A stretch of DNA of 64,000 nucleotides from Phanerochaete sordida (GCA_019973155.2 BPQB01000054.1:62001-126000); one strand, 5' to 3'; counted from the first letter of the stretch, positions 23,812-36,117 are shown. Notes: a model not told the origin generated them from the letters alone. Translations and numbers: made by a program.

Positions 23812-26082
23812 ATGTCGACGACCGGTCGCCTACTCTCGGTTACTTGTGTCCTGCTCGTCGCGAAGCTGGCGTTCGGCGGGACTCTTCATTATCGCGACGC
23901 TTCGTTCGACTGGTCCAGCGTATGTGATCCATCTGTTCGACAGGCCAGAATGCTTATGGCACCATCAGCTGCCTTCGTCTACTAATTTGACCTGGTTGTC
24001 GTGCTTCAGCACCTTCGAGTGCGCTAGGCTGACCGTACACACTCCAAACTGCATCTCACGCCCACGCTGACATGATCTCTCCACACACAGGTGCCCCTCC
24101 AATACTCCAACCCAGGCGCCGGCGAGGCGCAGATCGCACTCATCAAGTCGCCCTCGAGCTTCGCGCGCACCGACTCGCGCTTCGCCGGCTCCCTCCTCGT
24201 CAACCCCGGTGCGCACCGCGCCTCCTCCACCCGCCCGCGGCACTGACGCACGCCGCGCACAGGCGGCCCCGGCACCTCCGCCGTCGACTTCGTCCGCGCG
24301 AACGTCGCCGAGGTGCGCCCGTTCCTCGGGCCGCAGTACGACATCATCGGTTTCGACCCGCGCGGTGCGCCCCCTCCCCCTCCCCTCCCCCTCCCCCCTC
24401 TCCCTACCGCCACACTGACACCTATGCGCTGACGCACGCACAGTGGTCGGGCACACGACGCCGCCGCTCTCGCTCTTCGCGAGCGCGCCCGAGGCGCTCG
24501 TGTTCTACGCGCCGTACCCGCAGAACGTCGGGCCCGACGGCGCACGCCTCGGGCGCATGCACGCGCAGGCGCAGATCCTCGGTGAGCTGGCCGCCGCGCG
24601 CGCGGCTCGTGTCGCCGCGAGCGTCTCGACGCCCGCCGGCGCGCGCGACATGTTCGCGATCATGACTGCGCTCGGCGAGCGTACCCTGAACTACTACGGC
24701 ATTTCGTACGTTTTGCCGTTCCTTGATGCGCACGCAGAGCTCACACGGCTCCCCAGGTACGGCACGGTCCTCGGCGCGACGTGAGTGCCTCCGCGTCGCG
24801 TCGTGGCGCGTGCTGACGCCCATATACCCAGCTTTGCCGCCATGTACCCAGACTATGTCGGCCGCTTCGTGCTCGATGGCGTCGTCGACGCACCCGGCTG
24901 GTACTCCGGTACGCCCTCCCCCCCCTCTCCACCCCTCCTCTCCACCTCTCCTCTCCACCCCTCCTCTCCACCCCACCTCACACCTGCCCCAGGCGACCTC
25001 TCCCCATCCCTCTCCGACACCGCCACCGCGCTCAGCGCCGTGCTCGCCGCCTGCACCGCCGCGGGCCCCGCATGCGCGCTCGGGGCGCCGACGCCCGCCG
25101 GCGTGCGCGCGCGCCTCGACGCCGCGCTCGACCGCCTGAGCGCCGCGCCGCTCCCGGTGTTCGACGCGAGCACGGGCATGTTTGCCGTCGTAGGCTACGA
25201 GACGCTCTACGCGCGGCTGCTCGGCGCGCTCCAGAGCCCGTACGAGGCCGCCGCGCCGTTCTTCGCTGCCGTCGCTGCGCTCGAGCGTGGCGACGGCGCG
25301 CCGCTGCTCGGGGCGGGCGGCACGAACGTCGCCTCGTTCGCTACGTGTGACTTTGGGGTGCCGTACGTCGCGGGGTTCTTGGACGTGCGCGCGCCGATTC
25401 TGTGCGGGGACGCGCTGGGGGACACGGTGAAGAGCTTGGGGGAGACGCGTGAAGCGTTCCGGCGGTACGTGCATGTGTCGGAGTTTGCCCAGGCGTGGTG
25501 CCCGCTCGAGGACGGGCTGTGCACGTGCGTTTCTCCGCTCGCTGCGCCGGCGTGTCGCTGACGGACCCTCAGGGGGTGGATGATACGCGCGGCGGATCCC
25601 TTTAACGGTGCGCCGCACCACTGCCGCTCTCGCTCTCCACTAACGTTCTCAACAGGATCTCTAACGGCGAGCACGTCCGCGCCCGTGCTCGTCACCAGCA
25701 ACCTACGCGACCCGCTCGCGCCCATCTCCAAGTACCACCTCCCTCCCCCCCTCCTCTCCCTACTCACAACCACCAGCGCTCGCGCCCTCGCCGCGGCCCT
25801 CCCCGGCGCCGTGCTCCTCGCGCAGAACGCCACCGGGGTACGTCCCTCCCCCTCTCCCCCTCTCTTCTCTGTCCTCCCTCTCCTTCCCTCAGGCAGAAAG
25901 CCATGAACTCACGCACGGACGACGCGCAGCACACCGCCCTCGCGGGCTTCGCCGCGTGCACCGGCGCCGCGATACGCGCGTACCTCGCCAGCGGTGCGTT
26001 GCCTACGCGTGGTACGGTGTGTCAGAGTGGTGCGGTGATTTTTGGGGATGCGAGTGCCGGTGGCGGCGCTGGCGCGGTGTAA
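23812..26082 (+). CDS. Alpha/beta hydrolase with TAP-like C-terminus, copy 2 (secreted)
   Basis: This copy begins with a signal peptide (MSTTGRLLSVTCVLLVAKLA, then FGGTLHY) and is probably secreted. In order it shows WLSCFSTFECARLT, VPLQYSNPGAGEAQIALIK, LLVNPG-GPGTSAVDF, YDIIGFDPR, YYGIS-YGTVLGAT with the Ser codon split by an intron and a 24-nt microexon, DGVVDAPGWYSG, the lid exon, GWMIRAADPFN, DPLAPIS, ALPGAVLLAQNATG and HTALAGFAACTGAAIRAYL. The triad residues (Ser of GISYG, Asp of DPLAP, His of HTALAG) are all present. Oddities: the usual RGKD motif is RAAD, the oxyanion loop has GTSA instead of G-x-SGV, the C-terminus is short, and the coding sequence and introns are extremely GC-rich with long pyrimidine tracts. 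The stop is TAA at 26080-26082. Confidence 0.8.
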
Positions 26083-26622
26083 AGTGGGGGTGGGGGTGGC
26101 GATGGGAATGGGAGCGGGGGTGGCGAGGCGGCGGTGAGGGAGGTGGGGGCGAGCTATAAAGGGTTCAGTATATTCATACAAATAGTGCCATAGCTTGAAA
26201 TAAGGCCAAAGATGTCCGTATTTTGCTGCAGCCCTTGGGCAGAACGCACCAGCAGTGAACACGGTCTGGGGTCTACCGGGTCCCTGGCGAGGACCCCAGG
26301 CACCACTGCACAGGAAGGCGCTTGTCGTGCAGATGGGCCTCCGCAGTGTATTCGCGCCTGGTCGCAGTTTCCGAGATATATAGCGCGTTATGCATCTGTA
26401 TGCTGGGTTCAGTAGGACGTTCCGGATGCTCGAAAAGTCGTCGGAACCGCCCCGCTCGCAGGAAAATTCGCCGAGCACCTGCGGAGGGTCACAGCCGGAT
26501 GCTTGATATCGCACATTTTGACCATGGCAGCATCTGGTCAACGATGTGTACGCCGATGCTATGGAAGAGCCAGTGTGATCATGATAGAATTGAGGGACCG
26601 AAAATTCGCACCCTTTTTGCCC
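26083..26622. other. Intergenic region left of the MITE-like element
   Basis: No gene is supported. The first 80 bp are a G-rich run of GGGGGTGG-type repeats (26088-26155). Confidence 0.4.
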
Positions 26623-27042
26623 CACAGGGTGGGCCTGGCGTTTTTACAGGGCACTAAAAGGTCATAAAATGGCCAAAGTAGATCTGCTATTTTAAGCGCT
26701 TTTCGCGGGCAAAAAACAAGACTAGGGCATCATTTTGAACCGCATTTGTCGGCAAGACCATAATTAGACAGCATTGTAGTATTTTTGATTGCCTGATGTT
26801 CGCCCATATTGTCGATCTGTCTCCTACTGTGGGCCAGGATAAGGCTCCGAATTAAAAGTGCGAACAACAACCCAGATCAAGAGTGCTATAATGGTGTCCA
26901 ATCATGCTCTCGTAGACAAATGCGGTCAAAAATGATGCTCCAGTCTTGTTTTTGGCCTGCGAAAAGCGCTTAAAATAGCAGATCTACTTTGGCCATTTTA
27001 TGACCTTTTAGTGCCCTGTAAAAACGCCAGGCCCACCCTGTG
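26623..27042. mobile_element. MITE-like element with 128-bp terminal inverted repeats
   Basis: The arms 26623-26750 and 26915-27042 are near-perfect inverted copies, starting CACAGGGTGGGCCTGGCG and running through GTAGATCTGCTATTTTAAGC. The flanks are CCC on both sides (26620-26622 and 27043-27045), a possible 3-bp target duplication. CACAGGG ends with a 3-bp duplication would fit a non-autonomous member of the CACTA/CMC group. The central 164 bp is AT-rich and non-coding. There is no transposase inside. Confidence 0.7.
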
Positions 27043-27877
27043 CCCGCGATTTTCGAAAAGCGCGCGTTTTCTCGATTTGGCGCTCTGTGGCCAAGTTTAT
27101 CGCAAACGGCTGTAACATGTCGCTCCTGCGCGCGCGCGAACAGTATGTGCACCCCTCGGAACGATAACTGGCGTGCTGGGAGTATGCGCAGGGGCTGAGT
27201 AGCGAGTAAGTGGGCGCGCTGGCTTCGTGGCGCAGCAAGATTGATGGAGGCCCGGACGGAACAAAGGTTCGTTCTCTTCCGCTACAGCCCAGACCATCAC
27301 TTCAGCCCATGATTCAGCACATTGAACGGAGTGCGCCCCCTCGGACCCGATTTCTATTGGAGACGCACGTTGGTGAGCGCTGTGGGAGGGTGCGCGGCCC
27401 GCGCGGACGCGGGCTTCAGGCAGCGTTGTTGGTGTCAAGGAGCGCGCAGCCTGCAGGAGGCCCGGCATCTCAAGGCGTATCAGGCGTGTTCTTCATCCGC
27501 GTTCCAGTCTTGAGAGACCGACTGGCGTGTGTGGTTGCTACTGGCGACTCCCACAGGCGGTGTTCGCTCAACAGTTCGCTCACAGCATCGCTGATGAGCA
27601 GATCGTCTTCCGTCCCAGGTTGGGAACCCACGTTCGCTAATACCGTCTGCGCCAGGGCGGGCTCGTCTGGCAAAGGACCGTGCTCGCGCTGTCTCCAGGT
27701 CCCATCCGTCTCTGTCGAAGCGATGCAAGAAATCGGACAGCGGCATGCGCTGCCGTCGCTTCTGCAGGCACGGCGCAGCTACTATATCTTCGTAGGAGAT
27801 GCGACGGAGGCACCCCACAGACTCTTAGGCCGTGGACGTCTCTCTCTTTGCTCATTATCTGGCCAATATCGTCTGGT
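27043..27877. other. Intergenic region upstream of DUF6533 copy 3
   Basis: A 227-codon plus frame (27210-27893) runs through here, but its sequence is compositionally biased, matches no family I know, and ends inside the first exon of the DUF6533 gene in another frame. I treat it as non-coding. CTACTATATCTTCG near 27780 may serve as a TATA region. Confidence 0.4.
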
Positions 27878-29465
27878 ATGGCTGAACCTCTAGCGGCTAT
27901 TATTACAAGCTTCCAGTATAATCGCGCCAGTAATGTAAGTGCATCTATGTTAAATTGAATATGCGCCGGCCTTCTAACGAGTACCATTTCTAGTACGCTG
28001 ACAGTGCGCTCTAAACTCTCAGAATGAGACGGGATTCATTGTCTCATGTATCATTTCTTGTAGTGATATGTTGCTGCCTTACGGTCCGTCTCTTGACCAT
28101 TTCCCCTCCCTACGCTCACAGGTCTGGATAGATATACGACTGGATGCTCACGCTCGGCCGGGAGGTCGACCTCATCTGGCGCTCGCCCTGGTCGCCCGTC
28201 AAGGTGTTTTTCCTGGTGACGCGGTACACGCCATTCTTTGAGCTCGCATTTTTACTCTGGCGTGCGTACTTCGGTATCTGGAGTTCCACATCCTGATACA
28301 GAATCACAGCGTTGGTCACCACTGGGATTACTCCGCGCGAGTGCCACCTCGACTACCAACTGATTGGATGTGCGTCTCATATCTATTCTGCGTCCATGTC
28401 CGCACTCACTGACAGCTAGGGACAAACATTACTGGAATCTTCTTCGCAGAAAGTAAAATCACTGGCATATACTGCGCCCATCGGCTCACACAACGCGCAG
28501 TCATCCTGATGCTCCGCACCTGGGCTGTCTTCGCGCGTCGCCGCAGCGTCGGCATCTTTCTCATCGTATGGACCATAGCGACTTGGGTGCCGAACCTCGT
28601 CACCGTCGGCATGTTTCTGCAGTCCCTCAGATGTGCGTCGCTGGGCCATGGCTCGCGTGCCGCTCCTATGCTGACAATGTCCCGCAGATGGGCCGCTTCC
28701 TGCGTTTGAAGACGTCCGCGGCGTCGGCTGCCATGTCATCGCGGGCAGCTCGATCCTGTGGGTCAGCTGGCTGATGATCATGGTGTCCGAAGCGCGTGAG
28801 CGGCTTCTCTGGTGTCTGCGCCCGACGCTGCTGACAGAATGCACAGCGGTGTTGGCGATGATGGCCTACGTCACGGTGAAGAACTGTGCGGCCCACTTGT
28901 ACAATCGTTCCTCGCCCGATCTGACGCTCGTCGTATAGACCGCATGAGCAAGAGCTCTGATCTCTTCAACACTGTGTTTCGCGACGGTGGGTGCTCCAGC
29001 GCAAGTTGTCCGCTCACGGGGTGACCGTTTCGCAGGCACGATCTTTTATTTGTATCTGTTCGCGTTCTCCACGGCGAACGTCGTGGTCGTGCTCACGACC
29101 CCGGTGCGTCCCTTCTCGCGCGCGCCGCTCTTGTCGAAGTCTCACGCGCGCACAGCCCGGGCTCGTGAACCTGCTCACCATGTACGTCTTCTCCGTCTCC
29201 CTGCCGGTTGTGACTGATGGATGTGCCGTACAGCACAGAGCGAATGGTGCACTCGATCCTGACCTCGCGCATCATCCTCAGCCTGCGCGCACTCGGCGCG
29301 CAGGGCCACCTCGGCTGGAGCACTTTCTCCGCTGATGCGCGCAGCACGTCGGGCGAACTTGAGTACGCGCGCCGTGGCGAGGATTACGACGATGCCAGCG
29401 CGCGAGGTGGCGCGTCTGCGGCTGAGAGTGTCGCGGGCGGGGAGATACAGCGGAGAGAAGCGTAG
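27878..29465 (+). CDS. DUF6533 multi-pass membrane protein, copy 3
   Basis: This is the closest relative of copy 2. The first exon (MAEPLAAIITSFQYNRASN) ends at a GTAAGT donor and matches the FQYNRVTN of copy 2. Later exons give IYDWMLTLGREVDLIWRSPW, KVFFLVTRYTPFFELAFLLW, VILMLRTWAVFARRRSVGI, WTIATWVPNLVTVGMFLQ, GCHVIAGSSILWVSWLMIM, FNTVFRD-GTIFYLYLFAFS and MVHSILTSRIILSLRALGA. The tail is shorter than in copy 2 and ends EIQRREA and TAG at 29463-29465. About eight introns are needed and all visible sites are canonical. It lies 1.8 kb upstream of hydrolase copy 3 on the same strand. Confidence 0.75.
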
Positions 29466-31192
29466 TTGTCCGAGTGTGAGCTCACAACGATGACGTCTAC
29501 GGTTTTATGCAATTATCGACCACACAGTAGGGATTCTTGGTTGATCCCAGGGTATAGAAAGGTAAAGACTCTTCAAATTCTGTAAGCTCTGCCCTTGGAC
29601 GCACCCTACACAGACCGATGTCGCTGACTCAGCCGGCGTCAAGTATGCCCCCCTGCGCCCGGGCTTTTCGCGCGCGAACTTCATTGTCGCGGTAACTTGT
29701 CGTGCTCATGGAGATTCGTGCAACGCGAAAGACATCTCGGTCGTCTCACTACAAGATGTATCCTTTGAATTGTCGCAAGCCTCAAGGACATTTTCGGTGA
29801 GGCCAACGCTCCCCGAACGGATTACTCTATTATTATCCACATCGACCGTAGGTAACAATTCCATTCAACCGTACAACGAGAGGCCTATTGACCTGAGGAG
29901 CCCGTCTGATCCTGCCAGCTTATATCTCGGTCTGGTCACTCGGGTCCTGCACCCGGGTCTCGTACGCCCCATCATCTACTGCGATCATGATCATGGCCTC
30001 AGACGTGTCAGTTCCACGACCATTCTCCTCATTCGAAATAAATAGGTTCACGGCAGGCGGCTCTCTCAATTTCCTCCATTTTCTGTCTCTCAGCCACCAC
30101 GGCGACCCGATCCCTGAAGCTGAAGCTTCAGTCCGTTTCGCAGCAGCGGTATGTCTTTCACAATCCCGGTTGAGTCATCATTGCTTTACAAAGGGCACTC
30201 GCGTGAGCAGCACGGGCACGGCGATCTGAATAGTGCCAAAGTTGCCGATACGGCGGGCGCCGATTTGCGGACATCACCTTGCTAAAGGGCCTCGAGTGGG
30301 TGCGCCGCCAGTCGCGGTACCATTTGCGACGCGCCGGCGTGAGCTGTACAGCGAAAAGAATATGTGGCGTGTCACCACTCGGGGTCGTCAGCCTTGCGCG
30401 CCAGGCACGAGCCCTCGTACTCGCTCGGCGCGCTCATCGCGAGCATGATGCACCTGGGCGTCGTTCACTACGACTGACCCATGTCGGACGGCGTACAAGG
30501 TACTAGATCGGCGAGACTTCTGGTCCATGCAGCCCTCCGTATCACGCAGGCAAATACTTATTCTGGGTCGAGATGTAGAGCAGTGCGCTCGACCTCGAGG
30601 CTCGTCCTCAATACCGTTGTGCCCGCAGCTGTGCGCCGCGATCCTCGGAAGCGCGCCCGACCTGTGTGGGAGCGGGAGAGTTTCTCTTTAAATCAGTCTC
30701 CTCCCCGGAGCGGAGCGAAGGGATTTCTTGTAAAATATTACGGACTCATCCCGCTCGCTGGCAGTACTCGCGTACCTTGCTGCCCCGCCAATCCTCCCAC
30801 ACTTACGGCCACCCGCGACGTCACACATCACGCGAAGCACGCGCAACACGCGCACACTCTGTACCCGACCGCATCGCATGCCCCACTCGGCAGATCGTGA
30901 GGCAACTTCCACGGGGCCCTGCGCGGGCTCCAGCCACTCACGGCCGCCCCCACACCTCCACGGGCCCCGTACCAGCCAATATCGGGCTCCGCAGCCCGCT
31001 CACAGCGGGTTTAGGAGCCCGTGAAAGACGCGCAGAAGACCGCGATACGTGGTCAAATGACCGCGAGCTCTATCTGGCGCAGGATTTGCAGTGCTGCTCA
31101 CACGGCAAGCAGCATGGTGTAGCGATCCTGCGTTGCGAGGCGACTTCGCGGAATGTCAAGAAGTCGAGGACGTTTGTTCCTGCGCGGGAGCG
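29466..31192. other. Intergenic region upstream of hydrolase copy 3
   Basis: About 1.7 kb without a supported gene. The last 450 bp are homologous to the region just upstream of hydrolase copy 5 (about 37690-38100), so they belong to a duplicated promoter block. Confidence 0.5.
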
Positions 31193-31199
31193 TATATAT
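31193..31199 (+). promoter_or_regulatory. TATA box of hydrolase copy 3
   Basis: TATATAT lies 56 bp upstream of the ATG at 31255. The box and the preceding CCTGCGCGGGAGCG are conserved in front of copy 5, which supports function. Confidence 0.65.
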
Positions 31200-31254
31200 G
31201 TACCAACGTCGAGCGAGCGGTGGCGGATAGCACGACATTGCCCAGCGCAGAACC

Positions 31255-33546
31255 ATGTCGTTATCGAGCAGCTTCAACTGGCTTTCGGTACGCCGTATAT
31301 CTAAACATCACCGCCGCGCTCATTCACTCTGGTTTGCCAGCTCAACGCGTCCACCAGCCTGGCATGGACGCCCTGCTACGACGCCTTCCAATGTGCCCGC
31401 CTCAGCGTAGGGCTTTCTCTGGAGTGCCTATCTCCCATGCACTGACCCGCTTCCACAGGTCCCCCTCTACTACTCCGACCCGAGCGCCGGCTCCGCTGCT
31501 ATCGCGCTCATCAAGTCCCCTTCGAACTTCTCCGCAGGCTCCGCCGAGTATCTCGGGCCAATCCTCTTCAACCCAGGTCAGAATCCTTCTTTCAAACTCT
31601 TCTATGCAGCGCACTGAACCGCAACGAGTACAGGCGGCCCCGGCGGCTCGGGTGTTGAACTGGTACTCGCCGGCGCACCGTACTTCCGCGCGATCATTGG
31701 TGCGCAGTATGACCTCGTGGGCTTCGACCCGCGCGGTATGCCCTCTCTCTCCTCTCTTGTCCCTCCCTCTCCCCGTTCATATTTGTCTCCGCAGGCGTCG
31801 GCGCAACGACCCCGCCCCTTTCGATCTTTAACTCTCCGCCTGAGGCCCTCGAATGGTACGCCGGCTACCCACAGAACGTCAACGAGAGCGTGTCGAGCTT
31901 CGGGCGCGGCCACGCGGCGGCGAACATCCTTGGCAGCCTCGCGGCCGACCGAGCGTCTGTTGAGGCGCAGGCGGTGTCGACTCCCGCTGTCGCGCACGAT
32001 ATGCTCAGCATCGCGCGCGCGTTTGGGTTCGAGAGGGTCAATTATTGGGGCGTGTCGTGAGTTCTTTGCGTGGGCTTGTGGTGGCGCGCAGCTGATTTGG
32101 TGCGGTAGGTATGGCTCGGTTATCGGCGCGACGTGAGCGTTCTCCAACGTCTGAAGTTCGCGCATACGTTGACGCACCGCCCAGCTTCGCCGCGATGTTC
32201 CCACAAAACGTCGGACGCTTCATCATCGACGGCGTCGTGAACGCACACGAGTGGTACGCCGGTACGTCCGAGGCGCCTCCCGCCCCCACCCGATTCTAAC
32301 GCTGCCAGGCGTCGACACCTCCTCATTGCTTGATGCCGACGCCGCGCTCTCCTCTGTCTGGAGCGCCTGCACCGCCGCCGGTCCCTCCAATTGCCCCCTG
32401 TACGCGTCTGACCCCGCAGCCATCGCAAAGCGCGTCAACGCGCTCGTGGACGCCGTGCACCTCGCGCCAGTGCCCGTCTTCAATGGCAGCTCCCAGATCA
32501 CGTTCGGCGTAATGGATTACACCGCGCTCGTGCACCAGCTCTACACGCTCGCGCAGCATCCATACGCTGACGGCGCCCAGATCGTGGCGGGGCTCTCCGC
32601 GCTCGCGCGAGGAGACGCTTCACTCATCTACCAAGGTTCGGACGCGCAGGCTGTCAGCGCGCTCGCGACGTGCGCGTTCGACGCGGGCGCGCCGTTTGCG
32701 GACGGGTCGTTAGATGTCACGTTTGCGATCGCGGGCGGCGACCAGCTCCGCACGGGTACGCTGAGCCTGGAGCAGGCGCGGGCGAATTATGCGCTACTCG
32801 TAAAACAGTCGGCGTTCTTTGCGCCGGACCTGTGGGCGACGCTGCAAGGCGGGGGCAGGTGAGCTCGCAGATTTCTTGGGGGTGCGCACGCGTGCTGATG
32901 GGGCTTGTAGTGGGTGGACGCTGCGCGGGAAGGACAGGTTCAATGGTGAGTGTCGAATGGGATGTGCAGGCGGAGGCTGACGCCGCGCCAGGGTCGTTCG
33001 CGACGCAGACGAGCACGCCGGTGTTGCTCATCGGGAACACGTTCGGTGCGTCGCGGGCTGTGCTCGGTCGGCGTGTGCTGACGCCTCCCGTTCCAGATCC
33101 CCTCACGCCCCTTGCGAAGTACGCCCCGCGACCTCCGCTCCAACCGCCCACTGACGCACGCACAGCGCACACAACATGAGCGCGGGGTTCGCGCGCTCCG
33201 TCGTCCTCCAGCAGAACTCCACCGGCGTACGTCCTCTCTCCCCTCCCCTCCCATCTCCCCTCCCCCTCCCTCCCAACCCCTATCAACGACTCACGCAAAA
33301 CAGCACTCCTCATGGACAGGCTTCTCGACGTGCACCGCACGCGCGGTGCACGCGTACTTCGCGTCCGGCGCGCTCCCGGCGCGCGGCACGGTGTGCCAGC
33401 CCGATTTTGCGATATTCGCGCCCGCGAACGGGACGACGAGTCTCGAGCGGCGCGGGGACGGGGAGGTGGCGTTTGACGCGGCCGTGCGCGCGATCGCGCT
33501 CGGCGATTTTGTCGCGCGGCGGAGGCGGGGTGCGCGCGCGTTCTAG
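31255..33546 (+). CDS. Alpha/beta hydrolase with TAP-like C-terminus, copy 3
   Basis: The start MSLSSSFNWLS has no signal peptide, like copies 1 and 5, so the product is probably intracellular. Exons give LNASTSLAWTPCYDAFQCA, VPLYYSDPSAGSAAIALIK, ILFNPG-GPGGSGVELV, YDLVGFDPR, GVGATTPPLSIF, YWGVS-YGSVIGAT (Ser codon split; 24-nt microexon), FIIDGVVNAHEWYAG, the lid exon from 32309, GWTLRGKDRFN, SFATQTSTPVLLIGNTF, DPLTPLA (Asp codon split by a phase-1 intron), MSAGFARSVVLQQNSTG and HSSWTGFSTCTARAVHAYF. All expected catalytic residues are present. The C-terminus is basic (RRRRGARAF) and ends with TAG at 33544-33546. It is closest to copy 5 in sequence and promoter. Copy 4 lies tail to tail, 260 bp away. 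Confidence 0.85.
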
Positions 33547-33805
33547 AGCGCTGGGGTGAGCTCGCTGGTAGGTGGTAGAGACAGGCTGGGGCTTGTGGCG
33601 TATACGGGCGTAATGTGCGTGATGTGCGGGCTCGGAATCGACTTCTGTATGGGATACGGACAAGCGCATGGAATAGACGATCTCTGGCGGCACCCCGAAG
33701 TAATATTCCCGATCCTGCTTCACATACTATAATACCATCACCGGACGCAGCACGGCACATGCTCCTCCAAAATGCACACGCCGTACGCGGTCCCGGCCTC
33801 ACCGC

Positions 33806-36081
33806 TCACCGCAGCCCACCGCGCACCATCCTCGCCCCGCGCATCCTTCCGAGCACACCACCCCTCACCAACACATCGTTCCCCGCAATCGCGCGCACGG
33901 CCTCCTCAAATCCCAGCTCCCCACCCGCATCCCTCTTTGCGAGCGCTGCGTTCGGTGCAGGCTCGAAGATCGCGCGGTCGGGCTGGCAGACGGTGTGCGG
34001 CGCGGGCAGCGTGGCGTTCGCGACGTACGCCGCGATGGCGCGCGCGGTGCAGAGCGAGAAGCCCGAGAGCGAGGTGTGCTGCGGTGCGCGTCAGTGGATT
34101 TCAGGACAAGGAGAGGAGGGAGAGAGAGGGGAAGGGGACGCACGCCGGTGGAGTTCTGCTGGAGGAGCACCGAGCGCGCGAAGCCCGCGGACATGTTCTT
34201 GCCGCTCATGATGGGCGTGATTGGGTCTATGGGCGGAGGTTAGTGGGTGGCTGGAGAGGAGGGGGAGGAGGGCGTACCGAGGGTGTTGCTGATGACGAGC
34301 AGCGGGGTGCGAGTCGACGTCGTGAACGAGCCGTTGAAGACATCTTTCCCGCGCAGGTGCCATCCTCTGCAACCAAACAAGTGTGAGATACGGCCTGCTA
34401 CTCGAGCGAAGTCCACTTACGTGCAGACCCCCGGCGAAGTATAATAATACGCCGGGCCAAACAACGCCGACATCTTCGTCACAGCTGCATAATCCTCCCT
34501 CGCCTGCTCAATCGTCCTCTCAAACGGCCCCACGATATCCCCGCACTCTACAGCCGCGCCGACCTCGAGCGGGCCCTGCGCGCCGACGCCCGTCGCGCAG
34601 CTCGCGAGCTCGCCGACCTCCTGCGCGAGGGAACCCGCCCACACCGCGCTGGCGTAGCCGCGCTCGAGCGCGAGCACGGCCTGCGCGGCGCCGGGCGCGC
34701 TCGCGTACGGCTGGTACGCGACCGCGAGGAGCTGCTGCACGAGCGTCGCGTAGTCGACGACGCCGGAGCCCGTGCTGGGGTCGTCGAACACCGGCACGGG
34801 CGCGACGTGCAGGGACGCGAGGAGCGCGTCGATGCGTGCGCGGATCGCGGAGGCCGTGGGCGCCCAGATCGCGCATTGCGACGGGCCGGCGGCGGTGCAG
34901 GCTTCGTAGATTGAGGTCAGTGCGGCGTCGGTGAAGGTCAGTGAGCTGAGGTCGGTGCCTGGGGAGCTGGTCAGATGAGACAGAGAGAGTGCGTGTCGCG
35001 CGCACCTTGGTACCATTCGTGCGAGTTTACGACGCCGTCGATGATGAAGCGTCCGACGTTGTGCGGAAACATGGCTGCAAATCTAGACCGAAATCAGAGT
35101 CGACCCATGCAGACCATCTCGCGGGACCTACGTAGCGCCTAGCACCGTTCCGTATCTGTGCTTCACGTCAACACTAGGCACACACGTCCATCTCAGACAC
35201 TTACGAAATCCCCCAGTAATTGACCTCCTCAAACCCAAACGCGCGCGAGATCGCGAGCATGTCCATCGCGACGGCCGGCGTCGAGACGCTCTCCGCGACG
35301 GTGCTTGCGCGCGCCGCGGCGAGGCTGCCGAGGATCTGCACCTGCGCGTATCCGCGCCCGAAGCTCGCGATGGACTCGTTCGCGTTGAACGGGTACGCGC
35401 CGTAGAACGCGAGGGCCTCGGCGGCTGTGTGGAAGACCTCCAGAGAGGGCGTCGTGAAGCCGACGCCTTGCGCGGGCGTCAGTGCGGGAAGGGATGCGGA
35501 GAGGGGAAGGAGCCGGACGCACCGCGCGGGTCGAAGCCGACGAGGTCGTACGCGGGACCGATGATCACGCGGAAGTACGCCGCGAGTTCTTGCACGAAGG
35601 AAACGCCAGAGCCGCCTGGTCCGCCTGCGTTTACAAGGTCCAGACAGGGTGCAGAGCGTAGCAAGCAGCGCAGTACGTACCAGGGTTGAACAGGATAGGT
35701 CCGCGGTATCTGGGATCGCTCCGCGAGAAGTTCGAGGGAGACACAAGCAGGGCTACTTGGGTTTCTCCAGCAGCGGGGTTTGAGTATTGCAGCGGAACCT
35801 GGGAGAAACATGAACATGCAACCCTTCAAAACCCGTATCACTAGCGTACCGTGAGGCGTGCGCACTTGAAGGAATCATAGCAAGGCGCCAGCGACAACTT
35901 TGTGGAAGACGTGAGCTGCAGATACGGTCAGGGTCTAGACGCGCATAATATTCCCCATTGCATGACTACGCACGTTCATCCAGTCGAAGCCATTGTCGCG
36001 GGTAGCGAGTAGCTTCGCGTGGGCGTTGGTTGCAAATCCCAGCGCCAGGGTCGCGCTGGCGAGTATCTGGAGGACATGCAT
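33806..36081 (-). CDS. Alpha/beta hydrolase with TAP-like C-terminus, copy 4 (secreted)
   Basis: The minus-strand start at 36081 gives a signal peptide (MHVLQILASATLALGFATNA, cleavage probably after HA), then KLLATRDNGFDWMN. Exons continue LAPCYDSFKCARLT, VPLQYSNPAAGETQVALLV, ILFNPG-GPGGSGVSFV, YDLVGFDPR, YWGIS-YGTVLGAT (microexon, Ser codon split as TC|A), FIIDGVVNSHEWYQG, the lid exon, GWHLRGKDVFNG, TPLLVISNTL, DPITPI (Asp codon split), MSAGFARSVLLQQNSTG and HTSLSGFSLCTARAIAAYV. The triad is complete. The stop is TGA at 33806-33808. It is the only intact copy on the minus strand. It lies divergent to copy 5 across a 2.07-kb gap and convergent with copy 3. Confidence 0.85.
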
Positions 36082-36117
36082 TGCGTAAGTCTGGGATAGA
36101 CAGCTTTGCTCTTGGTG

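Noticed and set aside
24422..25621. 399-codon minus-strand open frame
   Set aside because: It overlaps the exons of hydrolase copy 2 and is Arg/Ala/Gly-rich. It is a by-product of very high GC content.
27210..27893. 227-codon plus-strand open frame
   Set aside because: No family pattern; it runs into the first exon of DUF6533 copy 3 in the wrong frame.
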